Below, piece after piece: positions 36,841-44,550 of a stretch of DNA of 64,000 bases. The notes under the pieces are model-generated. The model had not been told where the DNA came from. It worked only from the letters and a program-made list of their open reading frames with translations, and did no database searches. The stretch spans positions 48,749 through 112,748 of the forward strand of contig NZ_SWLZ01000015.1 of NCBI RefSeq assembly GCF_005502275.1, written 5' to 3'. Positions within the stretch are counted from its first letter, which is position 1, and the number at the start of each line of letters is the position of its first letter. The translations under genes and the position numbers were made by a program. This DNA comes from Robertmurraya siralis (GTDB taxonomy: Bacteria > Bacillota > Bacilli > Bacillales > Cytobacillaceae).

Positions 36841-37509
36841 TTATCGAAGCTTTCTTGCTGGTACGCCAGCGACGACAAGATGTTCGCCTATATCCTTCGT
36901 GACAACAGAACCGCCTCCGACGATGGTATCTGCGCCAATCGTGACAGCAGGGAGGATTGTAGCGTTATTTCCAACTTTAACGCCCTTTTTCAGATGTGGC
37001 CCTTTTAATACATACTCCTTTGCTCCCATGTATTTATCGTTTGCCATTGATACACAAGGACCAATAAAGACATCATCTTCTAAAATCGTGTCCCCCGTTA
37101 TATATGACAATGTTTGTATCGTGCAATTCTCTCCGATCCTTGTATTTAGTTCAACGATTGCATTTCTACCAATAACGGTTCCTTTTCCGATCGTGACATT
37201 TTCCCTAATACTGGCATGATCACCTATGAATACATTTTCGGCAATAGTCGTATTCAAATAAATGGAAACCATATTCCCTATTTTTATATGATCTCCAATC
37301 AAAAGGGAATGAGATTGGATTGTTTGCTGCCGCATGCGTGTATTGCCTCCTGGAATAATCCCTATTACACAATTTGCCCCAATTTCAACATTATTTCCGA
37401 TTCTCGTACCTTTTAAGATAACGGTATTATGGCCAATCACCACATTATTGCCAAATGTAACATCATCTTCAATAACGACATGTTTTCCAACTGATGGCTT
37501 TGTTGACAT
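36841..37509 (-). CDS. Hexapeptide-repeat N-acetyltransferase (WbpD-like)
   Basis: A protein of 222 residues (WbpD is about 190) with GGAGGAG before ATG. Nearly the whole sequence is left-handed beta-helix repeats (for example VVIEDDVTFGNNVVIGHNTV), ending in the usual VGGGSVVTKDIGEHLVVAGVPARK. It uses acetyl-CoA. In the WbpB-WbpE pathway it acetylates the 3-amino group of the uronate. It starts inside the stop of the glycosyltransferase gene upstream (TAATG). Confidence 0.8.
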   Translation of the reverse strand: MSTKPSVGKHVVIEDDVTFGNNVVIGHNTVILKGTRIGNNVEIGANCVIGIIPGGNTRMRQQTIQSHSLLIGDHIKIGNMVSIYLNTTIAENVFIGDHASIRENVTIGKGTVIGRNAIVELNTRIGENCTIQTLSYITGDTILEDDVFIGPCVSMANDKYMGAKEYVLKGPHLKKGVKVGNNATILPAVTIGADTIVGGGSVVTKDIGEHLVVAGVPARKLR

Positions 37510-38450
37510 TATGTGCTCCTCCTTTTTTGAGTTTCGACAATTTTTTTTATTTCTGTGACAAGCTGCTTTGCCCGAATCTTTAATGAATGATTTTGCTGAA
37601 CGAACTCATGGCCCGTCATTGTAATTTTGTTGCGCTCAGTATCGTTATTTAAATAATATGTTGCCTGCTCTTTAAAATTCGCTTCATTTATTGCGACAAA
37701 ATGTATTCCTGGTTTGAATCCGAGTGCCTCCAACTCCTCGAAAGTAGGTGCTAATAATAATGTTTTACAAGCTAGTGCTTCAAAATATTTCATGACCGGA
37801 TAAAGGTAAATCGAAGGACTAGTGAAGAAGATTTTTGCTCGATTTAACTCGCGGGCATACTTTTCTCCAATAAAATGTCCCTTTTCCTCCTTAGTTGTTA
37901 TATCCCCATAACCTGGGTGCGGATGGTAAACAAAATGGCGATCATGCTCGTAAGCTTTGACGATTTTTTGACGAAGTGGGTAAATGTCATCAGTTGAACC
38001 CATTAAGAGAAGATCGATATCTTTAGGAAGCTGATAATCTCGATAAATTTCCGTTTCTACAAAGTGAGGAAACCATCTAAGACGGTTCGCAAATTCGGGA
38101 TATATTTCTAAAAATTGTTTGCGAATGATGGAAAAAATAAAGCGGATATTATTTTTTTTAATGTACAAGCGTCGGGGTTCCTGATAGCGATAAACATCGT
38201 TAATGATTAATCCGACAGGAATGGGGATTTTTGAAAGCCCTTGAATAAATGGGGATAATTGATTTCCGATATCATTTTGAATGAGAATGAAGTCAGGCTG
38301 AAATTGTAATTTCTTTATAATTGTTTCAATGGAACCAGATTGCCGCCATATTTTGAGAGTCGTTAATTCGTCTAAAGCTTTTTCTAAATATAAGAAATTC
38401 TTCACAATCATTTTGGAGGTGTCTTTGGTAATGTAAAGCAATTTAACCAT
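37509..38450 (-). CDS. CgeB-like glycosyltransferase
   Basis: A protein of 313 residues; ATG 38450 follows GAGAGGAC. LLYITKDTSKMIVKNFLYLEKAL, VYHPHPGYGDI, and the C-domain YPVMKYFEALACKTLLLAPT with an acidic E-x6-7 run (KYFEALACKT) match the CgeB/spore-maturation GT-B glycosyltransferase group. CgeB is tied to the B. subtilis spore surface. It heads the minus-strand operon with the acetyltransferase and the C5-epimerase. Confidence 0.75.
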   Translation of the reverse strand: MVKLLYITKDTSKMIVKNFLYLEKALDELTTLKIWRQSGSIETIIKKLQFQPDFILIQNDIGNQLSPFIQGLSKIPIPVGLIINDVYRYQEPRRLYIKKNNIRFIFSIIRKQFLEIYPEFANRLRWFPHFVETEIYRDYQLPKDIDLLLMGSTDDIYPLRQKIVKAYEHDRHFVYHPHPGYGDITTKEEKGHFIGEKYARELNRAKIFFTSPSIYLYPVMKYFEALACKTLLLAPTFEELEALGFKPGIHFVAINEANFKEQATYYLNNDTERNKITMTGHEFVQQNHSLKIRAKQLVTEIKKIVETQKRRST

Positions 38451-38537
38451 TTGGTTTCGTCCTCTCAAAATTTTATAGAACAAGCTCCCAAAATATTATT
38501 TTCCTTAGCAAACGTACAAGTTATCCAAAATTCTCAG

Positions 38538-38546
38538 CATACATTA
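38538..38546 (+). promoter_or_regulatory. Sporulation-type -10 box before the oxidoreductase
   Basis: CATACATTA fits the sigma-K -10 (CATANNNTA), and its first eight bases fit sigma-E CATACAHT. No matching -35 was found at 16-17 or 14 bases, so this is only a weak candidate. Confidence 0.35.
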
Positions 38547-38578
38547 TAGTAATCAATCAATCTGGGAGGATGTTGAGC

Positions 38579-39559
38579 ATGAAAGTGGGCGTTATAGGTA
38601 CTGGGAAAATGGGAGAAAATCATTTGAAAAATTATCTTGAAATATCTGACCGATGTGAAGTAGTTGGTATTTACGATGTGAACGAACATAGAGCGAGCGA
38701 GATCGCCAGTAAATATGGGGTAAAGTACTTTAAAGATTTGCTTGAATTATTAAGGAATGTTGATGCGGTTAGTATTGCAGTTCCAACAAAATATCACTAT
38801 GAGGTAGCGCTTGTTTGTATCGACCATGGCGTTCATATACTCCTTGAAAAGCCAATGGCCAGTCAGCTTGAAGAAGCAAAGAATCTTCTTAGAAGAGCTG
38901 AAACAGCAGGAATAAAAGTGCAAGTGGGGCATATAGAGTTGTACAATCCCCTTATTCATCTTCTGAAAGAACGACTCAAAGATGAAAAAATTATAGCAAT
39001 AGACATCCATCGAATGCAACCCTTTGATCTAAGAATGCAGCATGTTGACGTTGTTTTCGATTTAATGATTCATGATATTTACATTTTAAAAGAATTATTA
39101 GGCTCTGAAATGATTCACTTCAATACAATCGGAAAAACGTCAGAACAGATGCCAAAACATGCCATCGTAAGTATGCTTTTCAATAACGGAACAGTTGCGC
39201 AATTAACGGCGAGCTACAAATCGCAGGAAAAAATTCGGACGATTAGAATTTTTACGGAAAAGGCAATATTTAAAGTCGATCTTTTGAGAAATAAAATAGA
39301 AGTTAATCAAACAACCTATTTTTCTATTCAAAATGATAATGTGAAAATTCCGCAGAAGTTATTGGAAACAATTGAAATTCCACATTTTAATCCATTAAAG
39401 AGTCAACTTTACGATTTTATTCATTCTGTTGAAATGGACAGGACGCCATTTGTGACAGGAGAAGATGGAATGAATGTACTAAAAATTTGTTCTAATATAA
39501 GTGATAACATTAAATTGTTATCATCAAACTATGACGAGCTAACTTCTGATGAATTGTAA
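38579..39559 (+). CDS. Gfo/Idh/MocA-type UDP-sugar 3-dehydrogenase (WbpB-like)
   Basis: A protein of 326 residues, close to WbpB (316). ATG 38579 is nine bases behind GGGAGG; the ATG at 38570 overlaps it. NAD-binding GVIGTGKMGENHLKNY, and the EKP motif LEKPMASQLEEA are intact. It would oxidise C3 of UDP-GlcNAcA before transamination by the 31475 enzyme. It is divergent from the CgeB-like operon and ends at a terminator. Confidence 0.85.
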   Translation: MKVGVIGTGKMGENHLKNYLEISDRCEVVGIYDVNEHRASEIASKYGVKYFKDLLELLRNVDAVSIAVPTKYHYEVALVCIDHGVHILLEKPMASQLEEAKNLLRRAETAGIKVQVGHIELYNPLIHLLKERLKDEKIIAIDIHRMQPFDLRMQHVDVVFDLMIHDIYILKELLGSEMIHFNTIGKTSEQMPKHAIVSMLFNNGTVAQLTASYKSQEKIRTIRIFTEKAIFKVDLLRNKIEVNQTTYFSIQNDNVKIPQKLLETIEIPHFNPLKSQLYDFIHSVEMDRTPFVTGEDGMNVLKICSNISDNIKLLSSNYDELTSDEL

Positions 39560-39567
39560 CAAGAAAA

Positions 39568-39597
39568 AAAGGAAGCACGATTCGAAGTGCTTCCTTT
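39568..39597 (+). terminator. Terminator closing the polysaccharide locus
   Basis: AAAGGAAGCAC with its perfect complement around an eight-base loop and three T. Confidence 0.85.
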
Positions 39598-39795
39598 CAA
39601 AAAGGAGTAGATGGGTTGTGAGTACTATATTCTATGCACGAATTAAAGTTTGGTATGGACAAGCATTGAGATTTTACTAAAAATTTTTCAAAAAGAAATA
39701 AATGGGGGAAGCAGAATTCTTTATAGCATATTTTCAGAAAAAAGCGTATTTTAGTAGTAGGAAAATTAAAGTACATAAGGAAAGGTGAGATAAAG

Positions 39796-40641
39796 ATGGA
39801 TTTAGGTTATATTAACGGAAAATTTGTTCAGTTGGATGAGCGAGTTATACCGATTGAAGAAAGAGGACATCAGTTTGGGGATGGAGTGTACGAGGTGATC
39901 CAATGTTACAATGGGCAACCTTTTATGCTCGAAGAACATTTGCAAAGACTTTTAGAAAGCTGCGAAGCAATAAAATTGCCGATTAGTGAAACACTCGAGG
40001 ATTTTCGTACTCTGATTCTTACAGGAATTGAAAAAGCGGAACTGCAGTATGGTAAAGTATATTTACAGGTTACGAGAGGGATCGCAGTAAGAAACCATCC
40101 GTTTCCTGATGTTCCCGTTTCGATTTCAATGACATTAAAGGATACAGAGCCTCTGGCTGAAGGATATCGAGTGAATGGCGTTCATGCCATAACCCATGAT
40201 GATGAAAGATGGGCGAAATGTTACATAAAATCACTTAATTTATTGCCGAATATTTTAGCGAAGCAGGAAGCTCAGGAAGCAGGTTGCTTTGAAGCGATAC
40301 TGGTAAGAAACGGTTTTATTTCTGAAGGCACTAGCTCCAATATATATATGGTCAAAGATGGAGCAGTTATCACGACTCCACTCAGCAACCATATTTTAGC
40401 GGGAATAACGCGGATGGCAGTAATACAAGCAGCCGAAGAACTGAATATCCCTTTTGTGGAAAGGTATTTTAGTCCGAAAGAGCTTTTGGAGGCGGATGAA
40501 GTATTTATGACAAGTACTCTCGTCGAAGTGCTTCCGATTGTCAAAATTGATGGCACAGTTATCGATAAAGGTGTTCCAGGAGAGATCACAAAGAAGCTGT
40601 ATATGCAATATCAGGAGCTTAAAAAGAAAGCTTTGGTGTGA
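39796..40641 (+). CDS. dat: D-amino-acid transaminase
   Basis: A protein of 281 residues behind AGGAAAGG. Class IV aminotransferase with the PLP lysine in CYIKSLNLLPNIL, EERGHQFGDGVYEV at the N-terminus and ISEGTSSNIYMV, the signature of the Bacillus D-amino acid transaminase. It makes D-Glu and other D-amino acids from D-Ala and keto acids for the wall. A branched-chain or ADC-lyase relative is unlikely given these motifs. The dipeptidase start overlaps its stop (GTGTGA). Confidence 0.9.
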   Translation: MDLGYINGKFVQLDERVIPIEERGHQFGDGVYEVIQCYNGQPFMLEEHLQRLLESCEAIKLPISETLEDFRTLILTGIEKAELQYGKVYLQVTRGIAVRNHPFPDVPVSISMTLKDTEPLAEGYRVNGVHAITHDDERWAKCYIKSLNLLPNILAKQEAQEAGCFEAILVRNGFISEGTSSNIYMVKDGAVITTPLSNHILAGITRMAVIQAAEELNIPFVERYFSPKELLEADEVFMTSTLVEVLPIVKIDGTVIDKGVPGEITKKLYMQYQELKKKALV

Positions 40642-41573
40642 CAAACTTGAAAATCATTGATATGCATTGCGATGCCTTATTAAAGCTATGGGAAGCAGGT
40701 GGAGCGATTTCCTTCCAGACGGATTCGACCATCGATACGAATAAAGAGCGATTGCGAAAAGGAAAAGTGAAAGTTCAAGCGTTCGCACTATTTGTTGATC
40801 CGGTTTTGAAATCGTCTAGTTTATTTGATATCGTTCTTGAACAAGTAAGGCTGTTTCAAGTAGAAATCCTTGCTAAAAATAAAGACATCAAACATATTAC
40901 AGAATGGTCACAGCTTGAACATTTAAAGGATGGCGAAATCGGAGCTCTTCTTACTTTAGAGGGAGTTGATGCCATAGGAAATGACTTAACCAAGCTTGCT
41001 ATTTTATATCAGCTCGGCGTCCGCTCTGTTGGCTTAACATGGAATTATGCCAATCTTGCTGCAGATGGCGCAGGTGAACAAAGAGGAGCAGGATTAACGT
41101 TTTTCGGAAAAAAAGTTGTGCACTTTAATAATGAGCATCAATTATTGACGGACGTCTCTCATTTAAGCGAAAGAGCTTTTTGGGATGTCATTGCCATAGC
41201 TAAATATCCGATTGCCAGTCATTCTAATACGAAAAGGCTTTGTGATCATAGAAGGAACTTAACTGATTCACAAATTAAAGAACTGCTGAAAAAAGGTGGC
41301 ATGATCCATGTCGTTTATTATCCTGAATTTGTGAGAAAAAATGGGCAAGCGACGATAGTCGATCTAATCAAACATATTGAGCATTTGTGTGAACTTGGAG
41401 GTGTGAAACAAATCGGTTTAGGCTCCGATTTTGATGGTATTGACAGAAAAATACCCGGATTAGCACATGCAGGGGAGACACAAAATTTAATTAATGAGTT
41501 ATTAAAATACTACTCTGAGGAAGAGGTAAGAGGGTTTGCGTCGGAAAACTTTTTGCGAAATCGACCGAAATAA
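40638..41573 (+). CDS. Membrane-dipeptidase-type M19 peptidase
   Basis: A protein of 311 residues with a GTG start overlapping the dat stop; TTG at 40647 would also give the family N-terminus KIIDMHCDALLK. Zinc ligands of the renal-dipeptidase family are visible: HxD (DMHCD), LTLEGVDA (bridging Glu), SHSNTKRLC and GLGSDFDG. It hydrolyses dipeptides, including those with a D-residue at the second position. That fits the partnership with Dat in D-amino-acid recycling. Confidence 0.9.
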   Translation: MTNLKIIDMHCDALLKLWEAGGAISFQTDSTIDTNKERLRKGKVKVQAFALFVDPVLKSSSLFDIVLEQVRLFQVEILAKNKDIKHITEWSQLEHLKDGEIGALLTLEGVDAIGNDLTKLAILYQLGVRSVGLTWNYANLAADGAGEQRGAGLTFFGKKVVHFNNEHQLLTDVSHLSERAFWDVIAIAKYPIASHSNTKRLCDHRRNLTDSQIKELLKKGGMIHVVYYPEFVRKNGQATIVDLIKHIEHLCELGGVKQIGLGSDFDGIDRKIPGLAHAGETQNLINELLKYYSEEEVRGFASENFLRNRPK

Positions 41574-41588
41574 AAGGCATAAAGGGGC

Positions 41589-41789
41589 TTAAAAAGGGGT
41601 TTCACCATCCTTTTCATCGTTATGAAAAGGATTAGCTATAGCTTTCTTCTGGTTTTCTTGCGACGAAAAGTCGGGCATAGAGTTGATACTATCGGTTTCT
41701 GTTTTTGAAAAAATAGATGCTTTATTGTTTGTGCAGTGATAAGCACGGAGGAATACGCCTCTAATTAATTGAAAGAAGGAATAACCCAC
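41589..41789 (-). CDS. Unrecognised small protein
   Basis: A 66-codon frame starting with GTG nine bases behind AAGGGG. The product is polar (DFSSQENQKKAIANPFHND) and matches no family I know. It lies in a 490-base gap between the dipeptidase and M42 genes that also holds the repeat at 41865. It may be a chance frame. Confidence 0.25.
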   Translation of the reverse strand: MGYSFFQLIRGVFLRAYHCTNNKASIFSKTETDSINSMPDFSSQENQKKAIANPFHNDEKDGETPF

Positions 41790-41864
41790 TTTTTATGGCC
41801 CCTTAACCTTTTTTAATAAGGGAGAAGCACCTTCACGCTATAGCTCTAACCTCCTTTATTTCAT

Positions 41865-41965
41865 TAGCTTTGCTAAACGATGATAGATGATTTTGATCAA
41901 ACGATAATTGGCTCATTTTGCGTGAAGCTTTGGATTCACACGAAATGAGCCATAATCAATACCGA
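41865..41965 (-). repeat. Dispersed hairpin repeat, copy A
   Basis: Read on the minus strand, it shows CGTGTGAA and TTCACGCAAAATGAGCC around a seven-base loop, then an A/T-rich stretch ending GTTTAGCAAAGC. Copies B (43386) and C (53406) share the arm, the AAATGARCC block and the tail. In A the GGCTCATTT part is present on both sides, making a longer palindrome. Confidence 0.6.
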
Positions 41966-42063
41966 CATTAAATAATGAAATTCGTTAGAAAACAAAAAAA
42001 TAAACAGACAGTCCGTCATCATTTATTCGAGCTGTCGATCATTAGCTATGGGTATGCAAAAGC

Positions 42064-43113
42064 TTAGCTAATGATTTCTGAAAGTACGTAGTGGTGCAGC
42101 AATTTTCCTGTATTTTCAATACTTGACTGATGCGTCCGTTCAAATGCGTGGGATGAGTCGATTCCAGGCCCGATTAATCCGTGTACAATATCATGACCGG
42201 AGCGAATGGCTGCAGATGCATCAGAACCGTAATAAGGATAAATATCTAACTTGTACTCAATATTATATTCTTCAGCAAGTTTGGCTAAATGCTTGCGAAG
42301 TCCATAGTGATATGGCCCGCTTGCATCCTTCACACAAATTGAAACTGTATATTCATCTGTAGATTGGCCGTCACCCATCGCGCCCATATCAACCGCTAAA
42401 TATTCGACCGTCTCTGGTGTGATATTTGAGTTTCCACCATAACCAATTTCTTCGTTATTGGAAATAAGGAAGTGGGTTGTATGAGGCAATGAAACCTCAT
42501 TTGTTTTTAAATGTTTAATTAATTGTAAGAGGATCGCTACACTTGCTTTATCATCTAAATGTCGTGATTTTATAAAGCCGCTTGGCGTGATTTCAACTCT
42601 CGGCGCAAATGAAACAAAATCACCGACTTCGATCCCGAGCTTTCGAACATCCTCGGCACTTTTGACAACTTCATCAATGCGTATTTCCATATTTTCCTGA
42701 TTGCGCTCAGCTTTTCCAGCGTCCTTATATACATGGACGGAGGTTTGATGCATCAATATTGTTCCGCTATATTTACGACCAGAACTTGTTTCAATTTGAC
42801 AATACTCTCCCTCGATGGAGTTAAATTTAAAACCGCCAATTAAATCGATTTTTAACCGTCCGCTCGGTTTAATTTCTTTTACCATCGCTCCTAATGTGTC
42901 AACATGTGCCGTTAACATTCGGTGCCTGGAAGAATCAGTTCCTGGCAATGTGGCAATTAAACCGCCTTTTCGGTTACGATATGTATCAACTTGGAGTTCA
43001 CTAAGAAATTTTTCTACATAGTTTATAACTTCAAATGTGTTGCCTGTCGGGCTTGGAATGGATACAAGAGCCTTTAATAGATCGATTGTTTCCCTTGCAT
43101 TTGGATAGGACAT
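42064..43113 (-). CDS. M42-family aminopeptidase
   Basis: A protein of 349 residues behind GGGGGAAA. The co-catalytic metal motifs are TAHVDTLG, RHLDDKASVA, SNNEEIGYGG and DMGAMGDG, with a late SSHAFERTH. This is the M42 (glutamyl aminopeptidase / cellulase M) family of cytoplasmic, dodecameric peptidases. The specificity is unclear. A perfect 11-bp hairpin (ATCATTAGCTA with its complement, 42038-42075) overlaps its stop. Confidence 0.9.
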   Translation of the reverse strand: MSYPNARETIDLLKALVSIPSPTGNTFEVINYVEKFLSELQVDTYRNRKGGLIATLPGTDSSRHRMLTAHVDTLGAMVKEIKPSGRLKIDLIGGFKFNSIEGEYCQIETSSGRKYSGTILMHQTSVHVYKDAGKAERNQENMEIRIDEVVKSAEDVRKLGIEVGDFVSFAPRVEITPSGFIKSRHLDDKASVAILLQLIKHLKTNEVSLPHTTHFLISNNEEIGYGGNSNITPETVEYLAVDMGAMGDGQSTDEYTVSICVKDASGPYHYGLRKHLAKLAEEYNIEYKLDIYPYYGSDASAAIRSGHDIVHGLIGPGIDSSHAFERTHQSSIENTGKLLHHYVLSEIIS

Positions 43114-43255
43114 ATGAGTTTCCCCCTTTATAATTCAATATCTTTTTCATCATACCACTAATAAATGGAAAAAGTAAGACAATTTCTTGTTGTAGATTGA
43201 TTCCTTTTTCTGTATAGGTAGAATAGAAAAGAAAAACGTTTCTGGAGGTTATTGA

Positions 43256-43543
43256 ATGAGTGAATGTAAGCTTGATCATACCATAGAGGATGTTAGAAAT
43301 AAGTATGAAGCACAGAGTACCTATTTACCCAAGGAATTTGCCCCTTTGTTTGTGCAGTTTTTTAATGAAGACCTTTCGGTTATATGAAAGGCATGTGAAA
43401 CTTTGGTTTCACATGAAATGAGCCCAAAATCATTTTAACAATAATTCTATTTAGCAAAGCCATTAAAAAAATATGACTTAGCAACAGAGGAAGAAAAAAC
43501 AGTAAGAAACAAGCGTTTAATGATCGTCCTAAAAAATACATAA
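43256..43543 (+). pseudogene. Small Bacillus gene split by a repeat insertion
   Basis: From ATG 43256, seven bases behind GGAGG, 43 codons encode a folded-looking start (MSECKLDHTIEDVRNKYEAQ) and stop at TGA 43385. Bases 43386-about 43461 are the dispersed repeat. Right after it the same frame goes on for 26 codons: PLKKYDLATEEEKTVRNKRL and then MIVLKNT. These two parts read as one protein of about 70 residues. The family is a small Bacillaceae protein that I cannot name with certainty. Confidence 0.55.
43386..43461 (+). repeat. Dispersed hairpin repeat, copy B, inserted in a gene
   Basis: Starts TGAAAGGCATGTGAAAC, has TTTCACATGAAATGAGCCC as the right arm, and ends TTTAGCAAAGCC. The stem is GGCATGTGAAA with its partner. 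It replaces the middle of the small gene at 43256. Confidence 0.6.
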
Positions 43544-43631
43544 GCTCGATAAAGTCATGTTCACAAAACTTGCTGAATACCCTTTATAACAAGAATCTTT
43601 TTTCGGAAGAAGAACAGAGGAGAGGGTATGT

Positions 43632-44075
43632 TTGGTAAAGGTTTACAGCTTGATTATTGATGCACCACTTAAATCGGTTTGGGCATATATGGAGGATTTT
43701 AGTCATTGGGGACCACTCGTTCCAGGATATGTCAGTCATGAAATGATCAATGAGAGTCAATCCAATTGGATATTTACCACCGATTTTGGATTTATAAAAA
43801 AGAAATTAGAGTTTGAAGTTGAAATATTAAGCAAACATGCTCCAAAAAGAATGACGTTTCAAGTGGAAGGAAAGAATGAGGGATTCAACGGCCATGGGAG
43901 TATTGAGATGAAAAGTTTAAAGAGCAATCGAACGTTTATTAATGCGAGTTTAGATTTACAAGCAACAGGAACGCTGGCGAAGCTGATTAAGCCGATGTTA
44001 AAATCAAATCCACCGAAAATTACAAATGAACTCAAAAAAGAAATAACGGAGAAAATATTGCAATACAATCAGTAA
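43632..44075 (+). CDS. SRPBCC / CoxG-family protein
   Basis: A protein of 147 residues with a TTG start behind GAGAGGG. IDAPLKSVWAYMEDFSHWGPLVPGY is the opening of the START-like SRPBCC fold, and the pattern of strands ending in a long C-terminal helix (PKITNELKKEITEKIL) fits the CoxG subgroup. Members bind small hydrophobic ligands or membranes. The CO dehydrogenase link of the name is not implied, as no such genes are nearby. Confidence 0.75.
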   Translation: MVKVYSLIIDAPLKSVWAYMEDFSHWGPLVPGYVSHEMINESQSNWIFTTDFGFIKKKLEFEVEILSKHAPKRMTFQVEGKNEGFNGHGSIEMKSLKSNRTFINASLDLQATGTLAKLIKPMLKSNPPKITNELKKEITEKILQYNQ

Positions 44076-44224
44076 TATTGTAAGGGCAAATACTAGCATT
44101 GAAAATAAATAACCATCTTGATTTTTTAGCATTAGCAAGCTGATATCAGGACGGTTACTTCTCTTTATGATATATTTTTTTAAAATATACCCAATTATAA
44201 CATAATCATTAAATAGGGGTTGTG

Positions 44225-44356
44225 TCAAGAAATGTATTTAGCATAAATAGGAATAATAGATTCGAGCTTATGTACCAAATGATTTTGAGGTACCAACTGG
44301 TCTATTGTAATCATTTCCAATGGGTCTATTTCTGCAATAAGATTTCTCGTCATCAT
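44225..44356 (-). pseudogene. Transposase N-terminus, IS1182-type remnant
   Basis: A 43-residue frame from ATG 44356 behind AGGTGAT. EIDPLEMITIDQLVPQNHLV is the start of IS1182-group transposases (usually IDQLVPxNHLVRK). It breaks off at a stop after SIIPIYAKYIS. The hairpin at 44405 belongs to the same element. Nothing else of the transposase is left. Confidence 0.6.
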
Positions 44357-44404
44357 ATTTTTATCACCTCTACATAACTCTTGATAAATATTCAAAATCA
44401 GAAA

Positions 44405-44447
44405 AGACTGTAGACAAACTTGATTTCACCGAGTTTGTTTATAGTCT
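44405..44447 (+). repeat. IS-end-like hairpin and likely terminator
   Basis: AGACTGTAGACAAACT and AGTTTGTTTATAGTCT form a 16-bp stem (one G-T-type mismatch), followed by a T run. Such GACTGTAGACAAACT hairpins are found at ends of IS1182-group elements. It can also terminate transcription on the plus strand. Bases 44448-44550 hold only the leader of the next gene. Confidence 0.5.
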
Positions 44448-44550
44448 GTATTTTTTTGTTGAGAATATATTGATTTTATTCCTAAATAGTGTAAAATTAC
44501 ACAATAAGTAAATTCAACTAAAAAAGTAAATATAAGGCAGGGGAGTTTGC

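Noticed and set aside
44004..44228. A 74-codon minus-strand hydrophobic frame
   Set aside because: It overlaps the CoxG-like gene and has no proper ribosome site.
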